A stretch of DNA of 51,929 bases, from contig NZ_CAMEFJ010000011.1 of assembly GCF_945915485.1 (NCBI RefSeq), positions 1 to 51,929 of the forward strand. Reading direction: 5' to 3'. The notes below the pieces were generated by a model. The model worked only from the letters and a program-made list of their open reading frames with translations. It was not told where the DNA came from and did no database searches. Below, one piece after another: positions 1 through 7,990 of this stretch (its first letter is position 1; every line of letters starts with the position of its first letter). The translations under genes were made by a program, and so were the position numbers. Origin of the DNA: an uncultured Agrococcus sp. (GTDB taxonomy: Bacteria; Actinomycetota; Actinomycetes; Actinomycetales; Microbacteriaceae).

Positions 1-936
1 TTACCCGCGAGCTTGCACCGCTCGCTCGGCAAGGTCGATCAACTGTCTCGCGTGGTCGGGCCGATCGCCGACGACCGCTCGTTGCGCGTGGCCGAGCAGG
101 TGCACCGCCGTCAGTGCGCGTGCTCTAGTCGTGTGAATCCAGCGGCGGTCGGCAGCGTTCGCGAGCATCCCCAGCGCCTGCCCCGCATCCGCGTTGCCAG
201 CGCGCTCGTTGAGGATCGCCGAGGCGATCGCGTGGGCGATGAAATTCGCAGAATCGTTGTCGGGTTCGCCGATGCCCGCAGTGTCGACGTCGATAACCCC
301 TGAAACGTCTCCGCTCTCGAAGAAGAGCTGCGCGATGTGCAGGTCGCCGTGAACGCCGACGACCTCGGACGTCGGTGCGTGCTTCGTCGGAACGACGGCG
401 AAGCTGAGTTCTTCGAGTCTCTTTCTTCGATCGGGCAGCGCCCGCATGAGCTGCTCGAGGAACCATTCGATGCGCGTCGCGATCGATCTGCGTGCCGGTT
501 GCTTGAGTCCGATGTGCTTGAATCTGTCTCGCACGGCATCGATCGCATCGAGCAGTACTTCCGGCTCGTAGTGCACGACAGCCTCTGGCCCCGGTGTTCC
601 GTGGCTCGTCGTCAGGAACAGCGCCCCGCCATCCGTGTAGCCGATGACGCGCGGCACGGGCAGCCCGGCTTTGCGCAGGAACCGGTGGTGCTCCGCGAGC
701 GGGCCGGCGACCTCCGGGTGCATGAGTTTGCAGAACACTTCCCCGTCGGCGTGTTCGAGCCGCAGCACTGCACGGTTGCCCTTCCTGTGCGACAGGACGT
801 GCACGCGAACGGGAGGCGAATAGCCGAAGGCCGCGAGTGCTTCGGCGGCGCCTTCGGGGTCGGTCAGGTGCGCAAGCTCTGGAAGCGCCGCGTCCTGAAT
901 CACCCCTCTATTCAATCGGAGATTCCGATATCGCAC
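1..936 (-). CDS. APH-family phosphotransferase
   Basis: Aminoglycoside phosphotransferase/choline-kinase fold protein of 311 residues; the substrate cannot be read from sequence. The Brenner-type catalytic motif HGDLH lies at residues 196-200 and the metal-binding motif IDVDTAG near 215-221. The motif continues to Gln203, where classical APH enzymes have Asn, a substitution I associate with APH-like proteins of unknown substrate. The chosen start is GTG at 936, just past the MarR stop codon; a TTG seven codons in is an alternative. It is the last gene of a four-gene minus-strand operon with a MarR regulator, an FMN reductase and a flavin monooxygenase, which suggests a small-molecule modification or detoxification role (inference). 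A short dyad TCGGA-ATC-TCCGA lies in its first codons. Confidence 0.8.
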   Translation of the reverse strand: MRYRNLRLNRGVIQDAALPELAHLTDPEGAAEALAAFGYSPPVRVHVLSHRKGNRAVLRLEHADGEVFCKLMHPEVAGPLAEHHRFLRKAGLPVPRVIGYTDGGALFLTTSHGTPGPEAVVHYEPEVLLDAIDAVRDRFKHIGLKQPARRSIATRIEWFLEQLMRALPDRRKRLEELSFAVVPTKHAPTSEVVGVHGDLHIAQLFFESGDVSGVIDVDTAGIGEPDNDSANFIAHAIASAILNERAGNADAGQALGMLANAADRRWIHTTRARALTAVHLLGHAQRAVVGDRPDHARQLIDLAERAVQARG

Positions 937-941
937 ACACC

Positions 942-1391
942 CTAAATGTGTAGATCTCGTAACCTTTCGTCAAGCGGAGGAAAAATCCGCAGCAGCGCAG
1001 CTGCATCCTCTTCGCTCAGGTAGTCGAGCATCAGACGGTCAACGAGTCTCGCGTGCACGGGCCGCGTCTTGCGCAGCGCCCGTGAGCCGGCATCCGTCAG
1101 TTCCGCCCACACGACCCTGCCGTCGTTGCCGGATGTGCCTCTCGTGATCCAGCCGCGCTTTTCCAGCACCCCTGCGCGATACGACAGGCGCCCCGGCGCG
1201 AACGAGAGTTCGCGCGCGAGGTCACCCATCCTGAGCCTCTTGCCGGGAGCTTCCGAGAGTACGAGCAGGACATTGAAGTCGCCCATATCCATGTCGCACT
1301 CGACCTTCATGCTGCGTTCGAGTTCGCTCATGAGCCTGCCCGAGCCCTCTATATAGGCCCGCCAGGCGCGCAGGGTCTGCTCCCGGCTCAT
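942..1391 (-). CDS. MarR-family transcriptional regulator
   Basis: 149-residue winged-helix regulator of the MarR family, which normally represses its own operon until a small ligand binds. The central winged helix is visible (MGDLARELSFAPGRLSYRAG, then a wing with an RVVWAELTDAG segment). The ATG at 1391 overlaps the TGA of the upstream FMN reductase in an ATGA junction, so translation is probably coupled; this fixes the start and excludes a longer upstream reading frame. The next gene (APH-like) starts 5 nt downstream. The likely target is the promoter ahead of the monooxygenase gene near 3190-3300 (inference). Confidence 0.88.
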   Translation of the reverse strand: MSREQTLRAWRAYIEGSGRLMSELERSMKVECDMDMGDFNVLLVLSEAPGKRLRMGDLARELSFAPGRLSYRAGVLEKRGWITRGTSGNDGRVVWAELTDAGSRALRKTRPVHARLVDRLMLDYLSEEDAAALLRIFPPLDERLRDLHI

Positions 1392-2002
1392 GATCTGCCG
1401 ATCAGCTGATCGAACGTTTCGAAGTCGGCGCCCTCGGGGTCGAACGGATCTGTCGCGCGCGCCCGGGGGAGGTTCCTGATGACGGATGCCAGCTCGCGGC
1501 CGGCACGCTGCACCCTGTTCGACAGGCCCGAAGTAGCCCACTCCTCACTCGCCGCATACACGCCGGTCGGGATCACGGCCGCCTTCAAGTAGGCGAAGAG
1601 CGGTCGCATCGCGGTATCGAGCACCATGGAGTGCCTTGCCGTTCCGCCGGTCGCGCCGAGGAGAACCGGAACGCCGGTGAGGGCGTCCTTGTCTACAAGA
1701 TCGAAGAACGACTTGAACAGCCCGGAATACGACATCGTGAACGTCGGCGTGACCGCGATGATCGCGTCCGCTTCAACGACCTGTTTGATCGCTTCCTGCA
1801 CAGCGGCGGTCTCGACGCGAGTGACCATCATACTCGCGATGTCGACCGCGAGCGTGCGCAGTTCTACGACCGTGATCTCGGCGGCGACCTCGTGCTCGAG
1901 CAGGGCTCCCTCCGTGGCTTCCGCGAGACGGTCGGCGAGCATGCGCGTCGATGATGGTTCGCTGAGGCCGGCGGCGACAACGGTGATTCGCTTCGTCTCC
2001 AT
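1388..2002 (-). CDS. NAD(P)H-dependent FMN reductase, CE1759-like
   Basis: 204-residue flavodoxin-fold FMN reductase. It should supply reduced FMN to the adjacent luciferase-like monooxygenase. It starts with a beta strand and phosphate-binding loop (TVVAAGLSEPSSTRML), followed by the typical TPTFTMSYSGLFKSFFD and LLGATGGTARH segments. The pairing of this reductase type directly behind a luciferase-like gene matches the LLM-partnered CE1758/CE1759 families known from Corynebacterium. The ATG at 2002 follows the monooxygenase stop by 10 nt, with a purine-rich GGAGAG as ribosome site. Longer in-frame upstream extensions run through the neighbouring gene and are not credible. Substrate of the pair is unknown. 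Confidence 0.88.
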   Translation of the reverse strand: METKRITVVAAGLSEPSSTRMLADRLAEATEGALLEHEVAAEITVVELRTLAVDIASMMVTRVETAAVQEAIKQVVEADAIIAVTPTFTMSYSGLFKSFFDLVDKDALTGVPVLLGATGGTARHSMVLDTAMRPLFAYLKAAVIPTGVYAASEEWATSGLSNRVQRAGRELASVIRNLPRARATDPFDPEGADFETFDQLIGRS

Positions 2003-2012
2003 GACTGTCAAC

Positions 2013-3182
2013 CTACTCTCCGTCTTGCTTGGCGATGGCCGCACCGGTGTCCACATCATCGCGCGCGGCGGGCTGTGCGCTCGATTCGACACTCCCGTCG
2101 GCGCGACTGGCTGCGACGCGAGCCGCGTGGGTCGGGGCATCCGGTACACCGGGAGCGCGCATCCTGTCGAACTCCTTGCGCAGAACGGGAACGACTTCTG
2201 TTCCGAGGATCTCGATCTGCTCGAGCACGACATCCAGCGGGAGTCCGGCGTGGTCCATCAGGAACATCTGGCGCTGGTAGTCGCCCGCCCACTCGCGGAA
2301 CGAGAGTGTACGGTCGATGACCATTTCGGGAGTGCCGACCGTGAGTGGCGTGAGCTCGGAGAAGTCCTCGAGGCTCGCGCCGCCCCCGTAGACGGGTGCG
2401 TTGTCGAAGTACGGCCTGAAGAAGTCCTTTGCCTTCTGCTCGGTTTCGGCCATGAACACCTGACCACCGAGCCCGACGATCGCTTCTTCCGGTTCGCCGT
2501 GCCCGTAGTGGGCGAAGCGGCGGCGGTAGAGCTGCACCATCTGTTCGGTGTGCTCCTTGTTCCAGAAGATGTTGTTGTGCAGGAATCCGTCGCCGTAGTA
2601 GGCGGCCTGCTCCGCGATCTGCGGGCTGCGGATGGAGCCGTGCCAGACGAAGGGAGGGATGCCGTCGAGCGGCCGCGGCGTCGACGTGAAACCGGTCAGC
2701 GGTGTACGGTGCTTGCCCGTCCAGTTCACGACATCTTCTGTCCAGAGCTTGCGCAAGAGGTCGTAGTGCTCGATTGCCAGCGCGATGCCATCGCGAATGT
2801 CGTAGCCGAACCACGGATACACGGGGCCCGTGTTGCCGCGACCGAGTGTGAGGTCCATGCGGCCCTCCGAAAGGTGCTGCAGCATCGCGTAGTCCTCTGC
2901 GATCTTCACGGGATCGTTGGTCGTGATGAGCGTCGTCGCGGTCGAGAGCAGGATGTTCTTCGTCTGCGCTGCGATGTACGCGAGTGTTGTCGTGGGGCTC
3001 GACGAGAAGAACGGCGGGTTGTGGTGCTCGCCGATCGCGAAGACGTCGAGGCCGACCTCGTCGGCTTTCTTCGCCATGGCGTTCCACGCGCGGATGCGCT
3101 CGTTCTCGGTCGGTGCCTTGCCGGTTGTCGGGTCTGGTGTGATGTCGCTGACGGAGAAGATTCCGAACTGCATGCTGCTCAT
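2013..3182 (-). CDS. Luciferase-like FMN-dependent monooxygenase, CE1758-like
   Basis: 389-residue bacterial-luciferase-fold (LLM class) oxygenase. These TIM-barrel enzymes use reduced FMN and O2; here the FMNH2 donor is probably the reductase encoded next. Family signs include FGIFSVSD at the N-terminus, the DVFAIGEHHNPPFFSSSP segment, and HLSEGRMDLTLGRGNTGP. The last ~35 residues form a low-complexity tail (AARVAASRADGSVESSAQP region) beyond the usual fold. The start ATG at 3182 has a strong AAGGAGG ribosome site 5 nt upstream. It is the first gene of the monooxygenase-reductase-MarR-APH operon. Confidence 0.9.
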   Translation of the reverse strand: MSSMQFGIFSVSDITPDPTTGKAPTENERIRAWNAMAKKADEVGLDVFAIGEHHNPPFFSSSPTTTLAYIAAQTKNILLSTATTLITTNDPVKIAEDYAMLQHLSEGRMDLTLGRGNTGPVYPWFGYDIRDGIALAIEHYDLLRKLWTEDVVNWTGKHRTPLTGFTSTPRPLDGIPPFVWHGSIRSPQIAEQAAYYGDGFLHNNIFWNKEHTEQMVQLYRRRFAHYGHGEPEEAIVGLGGQVFMAETEQKAKDFFRPYFDNAPVYGGGASLEDFSELTPLTVGTPEMVIDRTLSFREWAGDYQRQMFLMDHAGLPLDVVLEQIEILGTEVVPVLRKEFDRMRAPGVPDAPTHAARVAASRADGSVESSAQPAARDDVDTGAAIAKQDGE

Positions 3183-3216
3183 GATTGCCTCCTTGTTGCT
3201 CTGCGAGTCTAGCGCA

Positions 3217-3240
3217 TTACTTCAAATCTTAAATATGTAA
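3217..3240. promoter_or_regulatory. Possible MarR operator upstream of the monooxygenase operon
   Basis: An AT-rich 24-bp stretch, conspicuous in GC-rich surroundings, begins TTAC and ends GTAA. It is an imperfect dyad (only about five of twelve positions pair). It lies 35 bp upstream of the start of the operon that contains the MarR gene, where an autorepressor would bind. Weak evidence by sequence alone. Confidence 0.3.
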
Positions 3241-3387
3241 ACGCACAGACACTGACTCTATTCCCGTGAGGGCACGGCATGAACACCTCCCTGCAGAGCG
3301 GCGCTTATTGCGACCCGGGCGAGAACCGGGCGTGGCACCCACCGGCGAACGAGAACTCAAAGCAACGGGGCGCATGGCACCCGCTGC

Positions 3388-4578
3388 TTACGACTTGAAG
3401 ATGCGCCGGCCGAGCTGCCCCAGCGAGTGGCCCGCGAGCTGAACCGCGTTCGGCGACGTCGCAAACCCCACTCCCGGGAGGATGCGCGATGCCAGCTGCC
3501 GTTTATCGGCCACGTAGTCAGCAGATTTCAGTGCCATTTTCGAAGGCTCCCATGCAATGGGCGCCTTCTTGAGATCCTCTAGGTCGCCGAGCACAAATGG
3601 TGATCCGAGATCCGTCACGAGCCTGTGCTTGATGTCGTAGTAGTCGGAGCCGGTGCGGAACATGCCCTGCATGTCCAGCCGTGCACCGACCAGGTGCGGG
3701 TGGAACCGCTGCGCGATCATGAAGTCGCGCTTCGAGACGGGTAGGTCGAACAGGAGTTCACGGTTGCCCGCCAGCTCGAAGAACGGGAATCGTTTCGAGA
3801 GAGCGACGAACGCGCCGGCATCCTGACCCGTGCAGCTCCAGAACACGTGGTGTTCGAACGACTCGACGAAACGCTGCGGGATCCACCGGGAAATCTTCGC
3901 CCCCGCTTCGTCGTGACGCAGCGAAAGGTGCAGGGTGGAGCCGTGCCTCCTCGCGGGATGCAGAGGCTGCAGGAAGGCGTCATCGTAGCCGAAAACAGGG
4001 TCATCGTGCAGGTCGTGATTCTTGAGGAAGTCGAAAGACCACTCATCGCGCACCTCGAGGATGTCGAACGCGCGGAAAGCCCGCGCCGTCACTTCTTCAT
4101 CCGCATCCGGCCCCTGCATAGGCCCCAGCCCGAGCCCGGTTCCGACGAGTCGGCATCCCAGGTTCTCTTTCGCCCACAGCGCGATGCCGAGCATGAAGCC
4201 GTGCGTGGGCCACTTCGAGTTCAAATACCCGCCGCCGTGCAGGTGGAACACGGTGGTTCCGCGCAGCTCCCGGTGCAGGGGCGAGTCGGCGTGCTCCGGC
4301 TCGGACAGGTAGCCGTAGCCGTGCGAAACCGACTCGTAGAACGTCGTTTCCGGGCGCCAGCGCGCCTCGCGCACCCGCTGCGAGAACTTCACGCCCGGGT
4401 ACGCATCGCCGAAGAGCTTCTGGAGTACCGTCCGGTGGCTGCCGGATACCGTTATCGACCTGCCGGGAAGACCGAGGTCTCTCGCGTACCACTTGAGCCA
4501 CGAGTGAATGATCAGTTCATCACCGTAGTTCGGCACACCGCCACCGCCGAGGAGAAAAATCTTCTGCTGAGTCGTCAT
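3388..4578 (-). CDS. Polysaccharide pyruvyl transferase family protein
   Basis: 396-residue protein of the polysaccharide pyruvyl transferase (CsaB/WcaK-like) family, which transfers pyruvate from phosphoenolpyruvate to sugars of cell-wall or exopolysaccharides. The N-terminal signature LLGGGGVPNYGDELI and the later VFHLHGGGYLNSKW and GTGLGLGPMQG segments are characteristic. It has no signal peptide or membrane segment, so it acts in the cytoplasm. No glycosyltransferase or polysaccharide gene is adjacent, and it stands as a single transcription unit between oppositely arranged neighbours; acceptor unknown. ATG at 4578 is used; an AGGAAG lies rather far upstream, so the start is only moderately certain. 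Confidence 0.82.
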   Translation of the reverse strand: MTTQQKIFLLGGGGVPNYGDELIIHSWLKWYARDLGLPGRSITVSGSHRTVLQKLFGDAYPGVKFSQRVREARWRPETTFYESVSHGYGYLSEPEHADSPLHRELRGTTVFHLHGGGYLNSKWPTHGFMLGIALWAKENLGCRLVGTGLGLGPMQGPDADEEVTARAFRAFDILEVRDEWSFDFLKNHDLHDDPVFGYDDAFLQPLHPARRHGSTLHLSLRHDEAGAKISRWIPQRFVESFEHHVFWSCTGQDAGAFVALSKRFPFFELAGNRELLFDLPVSKRDFMIAQRFHPHLVGARLDMQGMFRTGSDYYDIKHRLVTDLGSPFVLGDLEDLKKAPIAWEPSKMALKSADYVADKRQLASRILPGVGFATSPNAVQLAGHSLGQLGRRIFKS

Positions 4579-4709
4579 CGTCCGATCGCTGGGCTTCCTG
4601 TGCGTGTGGTGCCGGGCAAAGGCGCACTCAGTCTACAAGGGGCTGCGGGGCGGTGGCTGGGCTCCCGATTCATGACTTCTGGCACCTCCTCGGCGCCCGC
4701 TGCGGTTTC

Positions 4710-4715
4710 TAGTGT
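4710..4715 (+). promoter_or_regulatory. -10 element TAGTGT, leaderless start
   Basis: TAGTGT ends 6 nt before the GTG at 4722. A GGAGG is present but sits only 1 nt from the GTG, too close to act as a ribosome site, which supports a leaderless transcript. Confidence 0.5.
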
Positions 4716-4721
4716 GGAGGC

Positions 4722-5288
4722 GTGAACGACGCAATCCGTTACTCGAGCCCTTCTGACGCCGTAGCCGACGAGACGTCCTCGCAGGAGGAATCGGATTCCG
4801 CAGCGCTGACGTTGCGCCCTCCGGCGAACAGAGTACAGCGGCGGGCAATCCTCTGGTGGATGCTGCAGTCGCTCGTGCTGGCCGTACCGGTCCTGGCCGC
4901 GACCATCGTCGCGTATGTGCTGTGGGAATCAGCACGGCCGTGGCTCGTCCTGGCCGTGTGCGCCGCAGCACTGCTGCTGGTGGTCGGAGTCGTACTCGAA
5001 CCCCTGCTGCGCTACCGGGTGCACCGATGGGAGACCACCTCGAGTGCGGTCTACGGCCGCAGCGGATGGCTCGTGCGCGAATGGCGCGCGGCGCCCCTGT
5101 CGAGAGTGCAGACCGTCGATGCACGGAGCGGGCCGATCGAGCAGATGCTGGGGCTGGCTACGCTACGCGTTACGACCGCATCCTCGTACGGCGCTATCGA
5201 CATCGGCGGCCTCGACCGGACGACGGCAGCGCGTCTCGCCGATGAGTTGACCGAGATCACCGAGCAGACGCCCGGTGATGCGACGTGA
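4722..5288 (+). CDS. PH-domain membrane protein, YdbS-like
   Basis: 188-residue bacterial PH-like (bPH2/DUF304) protein. Two transmembrane helices (about residues 47-70 and 74-98) precede a cytosolic bPH domain containing WLVREWRAAPLSRVQTVDA and the ATLRVTTASSYGAIDIGGLD strand region. It resembles YdbS of the Bacillus ydbS-ydbT pair, small membrane proteins linked with envelope stress and antimicrobial resistance; molecular role unknown. Its TGA is overlapped by the GTG of the larger YdbT-like gene (GTGA junction), so the two are co-translated and probably form a complex. The start is GTG without a properly spaced ribosome site, consistent with the leaderless promoter noted just upstream. Confidence 0.82.
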   Translation: MNDAIRYSSPSDAVADETSSQEESDSAALTLRPPANRVQRRAILWWMLQSLVLAVPVLAATIVAYVLWESARPWLVLAVCAAALLLVVGVVLEPLLRYRVHRWETTSSAVYGRSGWLVREWRAAPLSRVQTVDARSGPIEQMLGLATLRVTTASSYGAIDIGGLDRTTAARLADELTEITEQTPGDAT

Positions 5289-6892
5289 TCGTGAGCGACC
5301 GACACGAGCCCACGAGCGAAACCGCCGGTCTCCCGGCCTGGCTGCGGCTGAGCCCGCGCATCATCTGGGTGGATCTCGTGATCAGCATCCTCTCCCTCCT
5401 GCCCGCGCTGGTCGCCGTTTGGCTGTTCGACGTCGACTCCGGCGGGCAGATCTGGCCGCTGATCGGCCTTGCGATCTTCGGCGTCATCGGTGCGATCCTC
5501 GATGTTGTGCGCTGGATATTTACGCGCTTCAGGATCACACCGACGCACGTGGAGCTGAAAACCGGTGTCGTCCTGCGACGGCACCGCTTCATCCAGCGCG
5601 ATCGGATTCGCAGCGTCGATATCGAAGCCAAGCTGCGACATCGAACGGCCCGGATGCGGGTCATCAATATCGGGGCGGGCCAGCAGGCTGCCGCTGGAGA
5701 GTCCGCGTTATCCCTCGACGCGCTGAGCGTTGACGATGCTCTCGCGCTGCAGACCGAGCTGCTCACCGCGGCGATGGACACGGACGACCTCGATGCTTCG
5801 TGCGAGGGGGTCGCTGCTGAGCAGCGGAAGCAGGAGGACGCATCCGTCGACGAGGGCCGGCATCCCGTTGCCCGCGAGAACGGCGAGCCTATACGGGTGT
5901 TCGCGCGTTTCCAGCCGAGCTGGTTCATCTTCAACATGTTCAATATTTGGGCGTATGTGCTCGCGCTAGGGCTGGGATGGGGCGCGCTGTGGCTGCTCGG
6001 CACTTTCGGCATCGACCTCTACGGCATTGTCGTCGGGCTCTTCGATTGGGAGTCCATAGGCTGGCTCGGCACCGCGCTGGTCGCGGTGGGTGCGCTGGGC
6101 GCGATCGGGCTGGGCGTCAACTATTTCACCGAGAACTGGAAGCTGGAGCTGGCCAGAGTGCAGGGCCGCGATGGAACAGTGCTGCGCACTCGAAAGGGTC
6201 TGTTCACGACTCGTGAGGTCAACCGGGACGAGAATCGAATTCGCGGGGCGCAGATCTCCGAGCCTGTGCTGTGGCGATGGATGGGTGCGAGCGACACCAG
6301 CGTCATAACAACCGGGCTGGACGTGTGGTCCATGACGGAGCCGGCGGCGATCCTCCCGCGCGGACCGCTCCGTCGTGCTCGCGAGGTTGCTGGCGACGTA
6401 CTGGGGGATAGCGAAAACCCTTTCACCGTGGATTTGGTCGGGCACCCCATGAGGGCACTCTTGCGGCGGCTGCTATTGGCCGCGTTCGTCACCGTGGCTG
6501 TCACGGCAGTGCTCGTCATGCTGGCGTTCACTGCAGTAATACCGGTGACGGTCATTTGGGCCGCCGCGGCTCTGTTGCCGGTATGTCTGCTTGCGGCGAT
6601 TATCGCGTATCGGGCATTGGGACACAGGCTCACCGATCGCTATCTCATCACTCGATCCGGTCTGCTGAACCGTGCGACCACGGTGCTGCAACGGTCGGCG
6701 GTAAGCACCGTGGTCATCAGCGAGTCTCCTCTGCAGCGGTTGTTGCGGTTGCGTACGGTTGGCACGATGACGGCGGCCGGCTACGGCGGCTACGACACCC
6801 CCGACCTCGACCGGGAAGACGGCTTGGAGTTCGCGCTTCATGCGGCACCGGGAATTCTCGACCCGTTCGTGATCCAGGACGACACCGAGTGA
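5285..6892 (+). CDS. PH-domain membrane protein, YdbT-like
   Basis: 535-residue protein with three bPH2 (DUF304) domains, each preceded by a pair of membrane helices: helices near residues 23-75, 215-285 and 395-445. The repeated motif is seen as RHRFIQRDRIRSVDIEAKL, TREVNRDENRIRGAQISEP and TVLQRSAVSTVVISESPL, each followed by a strand ending in a YGG- or LDV-like turn. Architecture and gene order match YdbT of the ydbS-ydbT operon. The GTG at 5285 overlaps the preceding stop. It ends about 100 nt before the next gene. Function is probably membrane-envelope homeostasis (family knowledge), not shown by sequence. Confidence 0.82.
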   Translation: MIVSDRHEPTSETAGLPAWLRLSPRIIWVDLVISILSLLPALVAVWLFDVDSGGQIWPLIGLAIFGVIGAILDVVRWIFTRFRITPTHVELKTGVVLRRHRFIQRDRIRSVDIEAKLRHRTARMRVINIGAGQQAAAGESALSLDALSVDDALALQTELLTAAMDTDDLDASCEGVAAEQRKQEDASVDEGRHPVARENGEPIRVFARFQPSWFIFNMFNIWAYVLALGLGWGALWLLGTFGIDLYGIVVGLFDWESIGWLGTALVAVGALGAIGLGVNYFTENWKLELARVQGRDGTVLRTRKGLFTTREVNRDENRIRGAQISEPVLWRWMGASDTSVITTGLDVWSMTEPAAILPRGPLRRAREVAGDVLGDSENPFTVDLVGHPMRALLRRLLLAAFVTVAVTAVLVMLAFTAVIPVTVIWAAAALLPVCLLAAIIAYRALGHRLTDRYLITRSGLLNRATTVLQRSAVSTVVISESPLQRLLRLRTVGTMTAAGYGGYDTPDLDREDGLEFALHAAPGILDPFVIQDDTE

Positions 6893-6993
6893 GCGAAAGT
6901 GGCGCTCACTGCAACTGGATAGGCGAGCAGCGCTAGAGTGCAAACGTAACCGGCTTGCTTCGATGCCGGGCCTGGAGTGCTCAGGAGGATCTC

Positions 6994-7875
6994 GTGCCGC
7001 AGTTCGATGTTGTGCGTCGTGAAGCTCGGCTGACCATGAATGACGGTGTCGAGCTCTACCGCTACGAATGGACGCCCGCGAAGCCGGTTGCACAGATACT
7101 GCTGCTCCACGGTGTCGCCGAGCACGCGCTCCGCTACGAACACGTCGCCCAGTTCTTCGCCAACAACGGTTACCGAGTTGTCGCATACGACCAGCGCGGA
7201 CACGGTGCCACGGGCATACGCCAGCACAGGGGCGACACATCGAAGCTCGGGAAACTCGGTGCGGGAGGCGTTCGGCGCGTCCGCCGCGATCTCGCCGAGA
7301 TGCTGCGACTCGTGCGTGGCGAGCAGCCGAGCCTGCCACTCGCTCTCGTCGCGCATTCGTGGGGATCGCTGACGACCCAGGCGCTCCTCAACGAAGATGC
7401 TTCTCTCGTCGACGCCGTCGTGCTGACGGGCACCGCCTGGCGTCGAATCGGGCACATGAACAGCGGTGATCTGAACAAGCGGCACGCGCACCTCGGCGAT
7501 ACGGGCGGCGAGTGGCTTACGCGTGACGACAGCAAGGTACAGGCCTGGGTTGATGATCCTCTGGCTTTCGAAGCGCGCGTGCAGCAGCTGTTCGGAACCG
7601 TCGAGGCGGCCAAACTTCTGGGGAGGCCCGCGAAAGGGCTCAGCGCGGATGTGCCGATGCTCATTACCTCTGGTTCCGACGATTCACTCTCGAATCCGAC
7701 GTCACTCGGTAAGCTCGCGGAAGACTACAGGAAGCGCAGCGGGCTCAGCGACGTGACGCTCGCGATCTTCCCCGGCGCACGGCACGAGATCTTCAACGAA
7801 ACCAACCGTAGCGAAGTCATGGAGTTCATCGAGCAGTGGCTGGCGAGTAAGCTCCTGCGGCGCTCGGGAACGTAG
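6994..7875 (+). CDS. Alpha/beta hydrolase (monoacylglycerol-lipase type)
   Basis: 293-residue serine hydrolase of the S33/Hydrolase_4 lysophospholipase group, likely acting on small esters or monoglycerides in the cytoplasm. The nucleophile elbow is AHSWGS with Ser122, the acid is Asp229 or Asp230 in GSDDSLSN, and the base is His264 in GARHEIF. The oxyanion loop LLLHGVAEHALRY and the YDQRGHGATG strand are typical. The GTG at 6994 is chosen because AGGAGG sits 5 nt upstream; an in-frame ATG 39 nt earlier would put this ribosome site inside the gene. Stand-alone gene; substrate unknown. Confidence 0.88.
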   Translation: MPQFDVVRREARLTMNDGVELYRYEWTPAKPVAQILLLHGVAEHALRYEHVAQFFANNGYRVVAYDQRGHGATGIRQHRGDTSKLGKLGAGGVRRVRRDLAEMLRLVRGEQPSLPLALVAHSWGSLTTQALLNEDASLVDAVVLTGTAWRRIGHMNSGDLNKRHAHLGDTGGEWLTRDDSKVQAWVDDPLAFEARVQQLFGTVEAAKLLGRPAKGLSADVPMLITSGSDDSLSNPTSLGKLAEDYRKRSGLSDVTLAIFPGARHEIFNETNRSEVMEFIEQWLASKLLRRSGT

Positions 7876-7990
7876 TGCGCCATCCGCCCGCGTGTGTCTC
7901 GTCACCCGTGTCAGCTGCATCGCGAGATTTTTGCCGCACGCGGCGAAGAACACAGCGTAGGCTTGATCCGACACTGAACAAGGAGGCGAC

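Noticed and set aside
1626-3212. A 528-codon plus-strand frame opposite the monooxygenase and FMN reductase genes
   Set aside because: Antisense shadow of two well-recognised genes; composition is arginine/alanine/valine rich without any family pattern.
3286-3384. Two similar GGGCGTGGCACCC-like stretches in the spacer behind the pyruvyltransferase gene
   Set aside because: Short and imperfect; likely chance in GC-rich DNA.
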